From: Caballeronia megalochromosomata
GTDB taxonomy: Bacteria > Pseudomonadota > Gammaproteobacteria > Burkholderiales > Burkholderiaceae
DNA length: 64,000 nt
Reading direction: 5' to 3'
NCBI GenBank assembly: GCA_001580565.1
Contig: LRBF01000268.1
Coordinates: forward strand, 62,001 to 126,000
This document shows, piece after piece, positions 25,745 to 32,896 of the stretch. Position 1 is the first letter of the stretch. Every line of letters starts with the position of its first letter. The notes below the pieces were generated by a model that had not been told where the DNA came from, ran no database searches, and was given only the letters and a program-made list of their open reading frames with translations. Made by a program: the position numbers and the translations under genes.

Positions 25745-26377
25745 TCAGGCGCGCTCGTCGTCGGGCGGACTCCAAACTTCGAGCACGTCGCGCACGAGCG
25801 CGGCGATGGAAGCCGCGCCGAGCTTGTCCTTGATGCTCGCGCGATGCACATCGACGGTCTTGACGCTGATCGACAGATCGGTGGCGATGCGCTTGCTCGC
25901 CTTGCCTTCGATCACGCCACGCAAGACCTCCTTCTCGCGCGCGGTCAGCGATTCGACGCGCTCGCGCAGTTCGCGCTGCCGCTCGCCTTTCGCGTGGCGC
26001 TGCGTCGCGAGCTTCATTGCGCGCTGCACGCGATCGAGCATTTGCTGCGAGTTATAGGGCTTCTCGACGAAATCGATCGCGCCATGCTGCAGCGCACGCA
26101 CGGACATCGGGATATCGCCGTGACCGCTCACGAAGATGATCGGCAAGGTCGCGCCGCGGCGGTTGAGCTCGGCCTGCACGTCGAAACCGCTCGTCTCGGG
26201 CATGCGCACGTCGAGCACGAGGCACGCGGGACGGCTCACGTCGAATGCACGCAGAAATTCGGCGGCATTCGCAAATCCTTCCGACTTCACGCCGACCGAA
26301 TCGAGCAGCCATGCGAGCGAGGTGCGCATGCCGTTGTCGTCGTCGACGATATACACCACGGGGGCGGAAGAATTCAT
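25745..26377 (-). CDS. FixJ/NarL-type response regulator of the iac cluster
   Basis: A 210-residue response regulator with an N-terminal receiver domain (acidic DDD at 12-14, phospho-acceptor Asp56 in VLDVRMP, Lys of EKPYN) and a C-terminal LuxR-type helix-turn-helix (SLTAREKEVLRGVIEGKASKRIATDLSISVKTVDVHR). Start at 26377 follows the fold; an ATG at 26467 would add 30 residues. Probable partner of the PAS kinase at 20080-21585, with the iacABIHE operon lying between the two genes. Divergent from iacG. Confidence 0.9.
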   Translation of the reverse strand: MNSSAPVVYIVDDDNGMRTSLAWLLDSVGVKSEGFANAAEFLRAFDVSRPACLVLDVRMPETSGFDVQAELNRRGATLPIIFVSGHGDIPMSVRALQHGAIDFVEKPYNSQQMLDRVQRAMKLATQRHAKGERQRELRERVESLTAREKEVLRGVIEGKASKRIATDLSISVKTVDVHRASIKDKLGAASIAALVRDVLEVWSPPDDERA

Positions 26378-26503
26378 TGCGATGGCTCTTTCGATGCGTG
26401 CAGCAGGGACCGTGCGCGCCCGGGATTCGGCTGTCTCATCGCAGGGTCTCGTTGTTTGAAGCGTCAATCATAACCAGCCGATATGCGCCGCGAAAGTCCC
26501 TTC

Positions 26504-26531
26504 TTTACCTCGATCGCGGGAGATAGGTAAA
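26504..26531. promoter_or_regulatory. Inverted repeat upstream of iacG
   Basis: TTTACCT (26504-26510) and AGGTAAA (26525-26531) form a 7-bp dyad with 14 bases between, in the response-regulator/iacG divergent region; an AAAGCTTT palindrome follows at once. Half-site content (TAAA/TTTA) recalls the palindrome before iacA, but the spacing differs. Candidate regulator site. Confidence 0.35.
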
Positions 26532-26667
26532 AGCTTTAGTGCGTTCGGTAACCACGCCGGGCATATGGGCGGATCCTGCCGATATGTTTTGTGCGGTTGA
26601 ACGCGTACGCTTGATTCACGGTTTGCTATACACAACATTGAACATGAAACGAACTGGAGACGTTCCT

Positions 26668-27204
26668 ATGTCCGCGCTGCCCCGTCCCGACCTTGCCGAT
26701 ATCGATCAGACGCGCAAGCTGTTCCGTCAGGCCATGGCCCACCTCGGCGCCGCGGTGAATGTCATCACCACGACGGGCACCCACGGACGCTGCGGCATCA
26801 CCGCAAGCGCCGTGTGCTCGGTCACGGATTCCCCGCCGACGCTGCTCGTCTGCATCAACCGGTCGAGCGCCATGCATGCCGCGTTCGTGAACAATCGCAA
26901 TGTATGCGTGAACGTGTTGCCGGGACACCTCGAACAGATCGCGCGGCACTTCGCCGGCCTCACGCAACTCTCGATGGAGGAACGTTTCTCGTTGCCCGTG
27001 TGGGACGAAGGCGTAAACGGCGTGCCGGTGTTGCGCGATGCGCTGGCGAGCCTGCAGGGCACCATCGTCGAGGCGAAGGAAGTGGGATCGCATTCGGTGA
27101 TGTTCGTCGAAACGACCGCGATCCGCGTGCGCGACGATGGCGATGGCCTGATTTATTTCGATCGCAACTTTCATCGCGTGCCACGCGTGTGCGCCACGCA
27201 ATGA
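26668..27204 (+). CDS. iacG: IacG, flavin reductase
   Basis: A 178-residue FMN/FAD reductase of the HpaC/RutF family: MAHLGAAVNVITTTGTHGRCGITASAVCSVTD and PPTLLVCINRSS are the flavin-binding region, and a family motif near the end reads YFDRNFHRV. It supplies reduced flavin to a monooxygenase, here IacA. Start at 26668 is chosen from the RBS (GGAGACGTTCCT); in-frame ATGs further up lack one. It is the last iac gene on this side and converges with the OHCU decarboxylase gene 15 bases on. Confidence 0.88.
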   Translation: MSALPRPDLADIDQTRKLFRQAMAHLGAAVNVITTTGTHGRCGITASAVCSVTDSPPTLLVCINRSSAMHAAFVNNRNVCVNVLPGHLEQIARHFAGLTQLSMEERFSLPVWDEGVNGVPVLRDALASLQGTIVEAKEVGSHSVMFVETTAIRVRDDGDGLIYFDRNFHRVPRVCATQ

Positions 27205-27219
27205 ACCGCTGCATTTGCA

Positions 27220-27744
27220 TCAATTCAGCGAAGAGAGACGCGCATTCAGACGCGCGCGCGTGATCGACGCGATCTGCGCGAGCGCCTCGTCCAGCTCCTG
27301 CTGCGTGCTGCGCGCAATGCGCCGCTCCAGCGCGCTGAAGATGCCTTCGCGCGTGTAATGACGCACGCAGATGATGAACGGAAACCCGTGCCGCTCGAGA
27401 TAGGCGGCATTGAGTCGATCGAGCGATGCTTCCTGCTCGACCGACATTGCATCGAGCCCGGCGCTTTTTTGTTCGGCATCCGAATCCGCCGTCATCGTTC
27501 CCGCACGAATGTTCGCGCCCGACAGCAGCGGGTGCAGGTTCAGAAATGCACGCTGGCTCTTGTCGTCCAGACCGCGGATGACATTCATCATCGCGTCATG
27601 CAAAGCCGTGGCCGAGGCGAAGGGTCGCGCGCTCCACGCGCCCTCCGCTGCCTGCGGAAAATGTTCGAACACACTCGCGAAGGTGCCGACGAAGGCCGTG
27701 TGATCGAACGCATTGACTGGTTCGAGATTGATCGACTGTGACAT
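27220..27744 (-). CDS. uraD: 2-oxo-4-hydroxy-4-carboxy-5-ureidoimidazoline (OHCU) decarboxylase
   Basis: A 174-residue all-helical enzyme of urate breakdown that decarboxylates OHCU to S-allantoin. Conserved features: FVGTFASVFEHFP at the start, HPLL near residue 75 with the catalytic His region, Glu-rich helix and YLERHGFPFIICVRHYT (the family's GF-FI motif), then EGIFSALERRI. Start at 27744 has AGGAGCGCTATTC upstream. It lies beside a LysR gene and two hydroxyisourate hydrolases, which supply its substrate. Confidence 0.9.
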   Translation of the reverse strand: MSQSINLEPVNAFDHTAFVGTFASVFEHFPQAAEGAWSARPFASATALHDAMMNVIRGLDDKSQRAFLNLHPLLSGANIRAGTMTADSDAEQKSAGLDAMSVEQEASLDRLNAAYLERHGFPFIICVRHYTREGIFSALERRIARSTQQELDEALAQIASITRARLNARLSSLN

Positions 27745-27854
27745 GAATAGCGCTCCTATATGCCTTCGATGGCGATTCGTGCCGAGTATAGAAAGCGCGC
27801 GATCGGGCGGCGAGACACCCGATCCTATTGACCACATAACAGAACACGATAGCG

Positions 27855-28802
27855 TTAGGCCCGATTCATGTCGCGCAGCGCCCGCAACTCCTGCGCGGCC
27901 GCCGTCAACATGCCGCGCAACCATATGTGCGACGCCGAACGATGCCGTGACGGATGCCACAGTTGATAAAAGCGCATGAAGGGAAATTCGATCGGCGGTT
28001 CGAGCACGGCGAGCGGCAGATGCTGCGCGTGATAGTTGGCGAAATGCCGGCCTGTGGTGAGAATCAGATCCGTGCCCGGAATCAGGCTGGGCGCGAGATT
28101 GAAGTACGGGCAACTCACGCGGTTGTCGCGATGCACGCGCATGGTGCTGAGCCCGGTATCGACGACGCCGCGCTGATCGCGCGAATACGGCGTCGGCACG
28201 ATATGCGACGCGCTCAGATAGTCCTGGGCATCGAACTTGCCTGATTGTGCGTGCACGCTGTCGCGGGCGACGACGCATACCACATCGTCCTCCAGCAGCA
28301 CAGACAGGTGCAGATGCTCGGGAGGATTGGGCCAGTTGCCGATGACGATATCCGGCGAGCCTTCCGAGAGCCCCTGTTCATAGTTGAATGCAGCCGAGAG
28401 CGGCACGGCGACGAGGCGCGCATGCGGTGCAGCGCGCCTGAATTCGCGCACCACATGGGCGAAAAAAGGCGGCGCCAGATAGTCGGGCATCCCCACGGTG
28501 AAGCTTTGCTCGGTGGTCGCGGGATCGAAATGATCGTCTGATACGAGCAGGTTATCGAGGGCGCTCAATGCGGCCTGCGCGCTCTGCGCCAGTTGAATGG
28601 CGCGCTCGGTGGGGACCATCACGTTCTTTTCGCGCGTGAGCAGCGGGTCGTTGAAGATGGCGCGCAGCCGTTTGAGCGCAGAGCTGATAGCCGGCTGCGA
28701 CTGATTCATACGAATGGCCGTGCGCGACACGCTGCGTTCGCCGATCAGCGTGCACAGCACGCGCAGCAGATAGGTATCGAATGGATCGTCGGTGCGATTC
28801 AT
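27855..28802 (-). CDS. LysR-family regulator of the ureide module
   Basis: A 315-residue LysR regulator of the NodD/NahR-like group: DNA-binding domain at about residues 8-66 (LLRVLCTLIGERSVSRTAIRMNQSQPAISSALKRLR), followed by an effector domain with a characteristic MPDYLAP and a C-terminal YQLWHPSRHRSASHIWLRG. Divergent from the MFS-hydroxyisourate hydrolase operon and on the same strand as uraD, 110 bases upstream of it. It probably controls both. A near-perfect 20-bp palindrome lies in the divergent region. Confidence 0.9.
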   Translation of the reverse strand: MNRTDDPFDTYLLRVLCTLIGERSVSRTAIRMNQSQPAISSALKRLRAIFNDPLLTREKNVMVPTERAIQLAQSAQAALSALDNLLVSDDHFDPATTEQSFTVGMPDYLAPPFFAHVVREFRRAAPHARLVAVPLSAAFNYEQGLSEGSPDIVIGNWPNPPEHLHLSVLLEDDVVCVVARDSVHAQSGKFDAQDYLSASHIVPTPYSRDQRGVVDTGLSTMRVHRDNRVSCPYFNLAPSLIPGTDLILTTGRHFANYHAQHLPLAVLEPPIEFPFMRFYQLWHPSRHRSASHIWLRGMLTAAAQELRALRDMNRA

Positions 28803-28954
28803 GATGAGTTCCGTGTCTCCATGGTGCGCGTGAGCGCGCCGCTATTTTGCCAGCCGGCATCGCCAGAACCGCTTCACGAAAGGGGCGCTAGGGTAATCCA
28901 TAGGTCGGAAAAAGCGCGCGGGGAAATCCTGCAAGCCACGCCGCATAAGGCTTT

Positions 28955-28974
28955 GCAACCCATATATGCGTTGC
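28955..28974. promoter_or_regulatory. 20-bp near-perfect palindrome, candidate LysR operator
   Basis: GCAACCCATATATGCGTTGC differs from a perfect palindrome at a single base pair (positions 6 and 15). It lies 117 bases before the MFS start and 153 before the LysR start, a classic place for a LysR recognition site. A second dyad, GGGCC-TATT-GGCCC, follows at 28979-28992. Confidence 0.55.
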
Positions 28975-29043
28975 TATGGGGCCTATTGGCCCGTCCCCCG
29001 TTCCCGATTTTTTGGCCGTTTCTATACTTGCTTCCAACCGAAC

Positions 29044-29062
29044 GCACGGACCGGGTCCGTGC
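29044..29062. promoter_or_regulatory. Perfect 8-3-8 palindrome in the MFS leader
   Basis: GCACGGAC (29044-29051), CGG, GTCCGTGC (29055-29062): a perfect hyphenated dyad 29 bases before the MFS ATG and 20 before its ribosome binding site. It could be an operator overlapping the promoter or an mRNA hairpin in the leader. No T-run follows, so it is not a terminator. Confidence 0.5.
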
Positions 29063-29090
29063 GACGCAAACCGACTGGAAAGGAGAAACC

Positions 29091-30431
29091 ATGTCGCTCA
29101 TCAAACAGGAGATGCCGGTCTTCGCGAGCGAGGCCGAGAGCGCCGAAGCGAGCGTCTACCGCAAGGTTTCATGGCGCCTGCTGCCGTTTCTCGGTGTACT
29201 GTGGGTGCTCGCGTGGCTGGATCGCGTGAACATCGGCTTCGCCAAGCTGCAGATGCTGGACTCGCTGCATTTCAGCGAAGCGGTATATGGGCTCGGCGCG
29301 GGCATCTTCTTTATCGGCTACTTCCTGTTCGAAGTGCCGTCGAACATGCTGTTGCAGAAGATCGGCGCGAAAAAGACGATCATGCGCATCACGATCTGCT
29401 GGGGCATCATCTGCATGCTGCAGACGCATGTCACCACGCCCACGCAGTTCTACGTCCTGCGGTTTCTGCTCGGCGCTTTCGAAGCGGGCTTCTATCCAGG
29501 CGTCATTCTCTACCTCACGTACTGGTATCCGTCGCAACGGCGCGCGCGGGCCTTCGGCACGTTCATGTCGGCATCAGCGATCGCGGGCGTGCTCGGCGGT
29601 CCGCTCGCCGGCTGGATCATGACGTCGATGAGCGGCGTACACGGCATGTACGGCTGGCAATGGCTCTTCGTCATTGAAGGCATCCCGTCGGTGCTCGCGG
29701 GTGTGTTCGCCTGGTTCTACATGACCGACAGACCCGAGCAGGCGCGCTGGCTCAACGACGATGAAAAGCGCGTCGTGCTCGACGCCCTGCAACGCGATAA
29801 CGCCGCGATGGGCGAACGCGGCCACGACTGGCGCTCGCTCTTCGCGAATCGCAAGGTGTGGCTGCTGATCGCGATCTTCTTCTGCCTGCTGTGCGCGAAC
29901 TCGACGCTCACCTTCTGGATTCCGACCGTCATCAAGGATGTAGGCGTGAGCACGCCGATGGCCGTCGGCTGGATTGCGGCGGTCGCCTATCTGTGCGGCG
30001 CGGCCGGCATGATCATCAACGGCGCGCACTCGGATCGCAGCAATGAAGTGCGCTGGCACTTCAGCGGCGCGGCGATCGTGGGTGGCATTTCGATGGCCGT
30101 GCTCGCCGTGCTGATGGGCTTCGACAAGATCTCGCCGGTGATCGCCCTGCTTGCCATGACGGCGTCGCTCGTCGGCACGATGAGCGCGATTCCCGTGTTC
30201 TGGCAATTGCCCAACCGCTATCTCGCGGGCAGCGCGGCGGCAATCGGCGTGGCGCTCATCAACTCCGTCTCCAACCTCGCGGGCTTCGGCGCGCCCTATG
30301 CGATGGGGCTCATCAAGAACGCCACGGGCAAGGTGACGACCGGTCTCTATCTCGTGGCTGTGATCGAGATTCTGGCTGCGGTGCTCGTGATCATCGGCAT
30401 CCGCAAGCTCGGCAATGAACAAGAGGCCTGA
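29091..30431 (+). CDS. MFS transporter, anion:cation symporter (ACS) type
   Basis: A 446-residue 12-helix MFS protein of the ACS group (phthalate, tartrate and allantoate permease relatives): YRKVSWRLLPFLGVLWVLAWLDRVNIGFAKLQM, YFLFEVPSNMLLQKIGAK and WILITERP-like FYMTDRPEQARWL are family signatures. RBS AAAGGAGAAACC. First gene of an operon with two hydroxyisourate hydrolases; it probably imports urate, a ureide or a related acid. Downstream spacing to the first hydrolase is 1 base. Confidence 0.88.
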   Translation: MSLIKQEMPVFASEAESAEASVYRKVSWRLLPFLGVLWVLAWLDRVNIGFAKLQMLDSLHFSEAVYGLGAGIFFIGYFLFEVPSNMLLQKIGAKKTIMRITICWGIICMLQTHVTTPTQFYVLRFLLGAFEAGFYPGVILYLTYWYPSQRRARAFGTFMSASAIAGVLGGPLAGWIMTSMSGVHGMYGWQWLFVIEGIPSVLAGVFAWFYMTDRPEQARWLNDDEKRVVLDALQRDNAAMGERGHDWRSLFANRKVWLLIAIFFCLLCANSTLTFWIPTVIKDVGVSTPMAVGWIAAVAYLCGAAGMIINGAHSDRSNEVRWHFSGAAIVGGISMAVLAVLMGFDKISPVIALLAMTASLVGTMSAIPVFWQLPNRYLAGSAAAIGVALINSVSNLAGFGAPYAMGLIKNATGKVTTGLYLVAVIEILAAVLVIIGIRKLGNEQEA

Positions 30432-30432
30432 C

Positions 30433-30957
30433 ATGCGCGACAAAGACACTTCCCCGGCTTTCGATGTGAACCGCCGCCGCTTTGCCCTGCAATCCGTCGC
30501 GCTGGGCGGCAGCATGTTGATGGCGAAGACCGCTTTGGCCGCCGATGCGCCAGCGTCACCCGCGCCGAATCAGACGACGGGTCCGGTGCAACAGGACGGC
30601 CTGAGCCCGCGCCTCACGATGCATGGCCTCGACACGTGGCACGGCACACCGGCGGCCGGCATGCGTGTGGAGTTGTTCGCGATCGAAGGCGGGCGCTCGA
30701 CGCTCCTGCGGACGATCACGCTGGCGGCGAGCGGCCGCAGCGAGCCGCCGCTGCTGATCGACGATACATATCGCGTGGGCACCTATGAGCTGTTGCTGCA
30801 TGCGGACGAATACTTCGCCGCGCGCAAGGCGAATCTGCCGCAGCCGCTCTTTCTCTCGAAGATCCCGCTGCGCTTTCGCATCACCGACGCCAGCCAGCGC
30901 ATTCACCTGCCGGTCCTGTTCGGACCGTGGAGCTACAACTACTACCGCGGCAGTTGA
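30433..30957 (+). CDS. Tat-exported 5-hydroxyisourate hydrolase-like protein
   Basis: A 174-residue transthyretin-related protein with an N-terminal twin-arginine signal (NRRRFALQSVALGG, residues 14-27, ending near ALAADA). It keeps His in MHGLD, Arg in SGR, His in IHLPVLFGP and the C-terminal YRGS tetrapeptide of hydroxyisourate hydrolases, although the first motif is changed from the usual THVLD. It should hydrolyse 5-hydroxyisourate to OHCU in the periplasm. Start at 30433 fits AAGAGGCCTGAC; an in-frame ATG at 30415 overlaps the transporter gene. Confidence 0.85.
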   Translation: MRDKDTSPAFDVNRRRFALQSVALGGSMLMAKTALAADAPASPAPNQTTGPVQQDGLSPRLTMHGLDTWHGTPAAGMRVELFAIEGGRSTLLRTITLAASGRSEPPLLIDDTYRVGTYELLLHADEYFAARKANLPQPLFLSKIPLRFRITDASQRIHLPVLFGPWSYNYYRGS

Positions 30958-30995
30958 GCGGGACACCGACGAAACGCGAGATCAGGAGACACATC

Positions 30996-31334
30996 ATGGC
31001 CGCAGGCATCACCACGCATGTACTCGACGTCGCCCTCGGCAAGCCCGCCGCGGGGATGCAGATCGATTTGTTCGATGTCGGCACCGAGCCCGCGACGCTG
31101 CTTGCGCGCACGCGCACCAATCGCGACGGGCGCACCGATACGCCGATTCTGCCGGCCGCGCAGGCGCGCGCAGGCGATTTCGAACTGCGTTTCTGGGTGG
31201 CGGATTACTTCAAGACACCCGATGTATTCGCGGATGTCGTGCCGGTGCGCTTCACGCTTGCCGATGCGGCACAGCACTATCACGTGCCGCTGCTGTGCTC
31301 GCCTTGGAGTTTCGGGACTTATCGCGGCAGTTGA
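30996..31334 (+). CDS. uraH: 5-hydroxyisourate hydrolase (transthyretin-related)
   Basis: A 112-residue cytosolic hydroxyisourate hydrolase with all family motifs: THVLDVALGKPA at residues 6-17, RTNRDGRTD around 46, YHVPLLCSPWSFGTYRGS at the C-terminus. It turns 5-hydroxyisourate into OHCU, which the nearby uraD product decarboxylates. RBS CAGGAGACACATC. It lies 38 bases after the Tat-exported paralogue; the two share only the catalytic motifs. No urate oxidase gene is in the window. Confidence 0.92.
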   Translation: MAAGITTHVLDVALGKPAAGMQIDLFDVGTEPATLLARTRTNRDGRTDTPILPAAQARAGDFELRFWVADYFKTPDVFADVVPVRFTLADAAQHYHVPLLCSPWSFGTYRGS

Positions 31335-31772
31335 ATCGCCCGCGCGGAGTTTGCCTTACACGGCTTTTGTCACTAATCAGAAAGTTATCACGAGCATTGC
31401 GACGACGAACAGCACCCGCATCGAGGTCATCGCAATGTCTCCTGTCTTCAGAACGCAGTGGATGCGCGTTTCTTGCTCAATGAAGTCGGCCCATTCGACC
31501 AAAGCTCGACAAAGAGTGTCCGCTGTCGACCACTGCGACCTTCTTACTGCCCCTCGGCATGGAATCGAAGCTGACATTTAAAGAAAGATATCGAAAGCAA
31601 CTTTTGGAATACTCGACGAGATAACAATCGAAATACGAAATGTGCGTCGCACCACTTATCGCCTTAAAAGGATTTTTTCGAATCTCCTTTGCCACGTATT
31701 GACACGAATTCCCTCTAGCAAATCGGGCATGCGCATGGCATAGTGCAACCGACAATCTATTAGAGGTAAGTC
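31335..31772. other. AT-rich intergenic region before the H-NS gene
   Basis: No convincing gene in 438 bases. The second half (about 31570-31770) is clearly poorer in GC than the rest of the window, with runs such as TTAAAAGGATTTTTTCG; it is the promoter region of the H-NS-family gene and may itself be bound by H-NS. A 66-codon minus-strand open frame at 31377-31577 has no RBS or recognisable similarity. Confidence 0.5.
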
Positions 31773-32270
31773 ATGTCGACGCTAGAAAGTATTCAGGCAC
31801 GTATCGAAGCACTTCAAGCGAAAGCGGATGCGCTCATCGCCAAAAAATCTGAAAGCGTACTGCAAAAGATTCATGATTTGATGTCGAGCCATGGCTTGAC
31901 CGTCGCGGACATCGAACAATATTCGAGTCCGCGCAAGAAAGCTGGCCGGCCGAGCCAGGCAAAAAAGCAAGGCACGGCCGCTTATCAGGATCCGAAGACC
32001 GGTGCGACCTGGAGTGGTCGCGGACGTGCGCCCGGCTGGATCGCCAACGCCAAAGACCGCAGCAAGTTCGCGGTTGGCGCGAGCACGCAGGCAACCAAGG
32101 CTAAAGGAAAGGCGCGTGCCGCCGTCAAGCGTAAAGGAAAGGGACAGCCGCGCGGCCCTCAGCCCGCCCTTTATCGCGACCCGCAATCGGGTGCAACGTG
32201 GAGCGGCCGTGGTCGCGCACCCGCGTGGCTCGCGTCCGTCGAAGACCGCACGCCATTTCTGATCGCCTGA
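31773..32270 (+). CDS. H-NS-family nucleoid protein with two DNA-binding motifs
   Basis: A 165-residue H-NS/BpH3-like protein. The N-terminal coiled coil (about residues 1-48) mediates oligomerisation. The C-terminal AT-hook-like domain is duplicated: YQDPKTGATWSGRGRAPGW (71-89) and YRDPQSGATWSGRGRAPAW (134-152), joined by a Lys/Ala-rich linker (KAKGKARAAVKRKGKG). Most relatives have one copy. It should bind AT-rich DNA and silence acquired genes, possibly with two contacts per subunit. A terminator follows. Confidence 0.9.
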   Translation: MSTLESIQARIEALQAKADALIAKKSESVLQKIHDLMSSHGLTVADIEQYSSPRKKAGRPSQAKKQGTAAYQDPKTGATWSGRGRAPGWIANAKDRSKFAVGASTQATKAKGKARAAVKRKGKGQPRGPQPALYRDPQSGATWSGRGRAPAWLASVEDRTPFLIA

Positions 32271-32284
32271 CAGCGAATCCACAG

Positions 32285-32320
32285 ACGGCGGAGTTCGTTC
32301 ACGACTCCGCCGTTTCTCTT
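32285..32320 (+). terminator. Rho-independent terminator after the H-NS-like gene
   Basis: Perfect 10-bp stem ACGGCGGAGT (32285-32294) with ACTCCGCCGT (32304-32313), 9-base loop, then TTCTCTT. It lies 15 bases past the stop and just before the end of the convergent glyoxalase gene. Confidence 0.8.
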
Positions 32321-32336
32321 CGCGGCCGCGTTTAAT

Positions 32337-32738
32337 CTAAACGCGAGGATCGAAATCGAATTCGAGCCGAATGCCGCCCGGCTCATAAATCATCATATGA
32401 CGTTTTGGCCCGGCGCCTAGCGGTTCCGGAGGGAATTCAACCGTCACGCCAGGCCATGCCGACACACGCTCGAGAATCGTCGCGAGCGCCGCTTCATCCG
32501 TCGCGCGCAACGCGAGATGGTGAAGCCCGATATTCTTGCGCCGATCGAATGCTATTGGCGCCGATTCGTCTTTTACCTGCCATAGCGTAACCATCAGCTT
32601 TCCGTCCGATACGAACGCGGCCGGATAGTCGGGCTTCTCGCCGACAACCTGCCAGCCGAGACATTGAACGAAGAATTCACGCGTTGCGTCGAGGTTGCGC
32701 ACGGTGAGGCCCACGTGATCGATTCCAGATGTCAGCAT
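32337..32738 (-). CDS. VOC (glyoxalase/bleomycin-resistance fold) protein
   Basis: A 133-residue vicinal-oxygen-chelate protein: DHVGLTVRNLDATREFF at the start gives the first metal His (residue 8), LHHLALRA the second and IRLEFDF a C-terminal Glu ligand. Such proteins are metal-dependent lyases, isomerases, dioxygenases or resistance proteins; the substrate is unknown. Start at 32738 has GCGGAGGAAACG upstream. It is divergent from the aldehyde dehydrogenase gene at 32897. Confidence 0.85.
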   Translation of the reverse strand: MLTSGIDHVGLTVRNLDATREFFVQCLGWQVVGEKPDYPAAFVSDGKLMVTLWQVKDESAPIAFDRRKNIGLHHLALRATDEAALATILERVSAWPGVTVEFPPEPLGAGPKRHMMIYEPGGIRLEFDFDPRV

Positions 32739-32896
32739 CGTTTCCTCCGCATGGCGGCTATGTGAAGCGTGCCCGCACGCTTCGTTCGATTCCGTTCGCA
32801 TGCTATCTCATTCCGCGATCCGCGCGCGTCTGCACGTGCGTCATTTAAGCGGTAATCTGGCTGATACCGACAACGCGTCCCGACAGGAGAGCGTTC

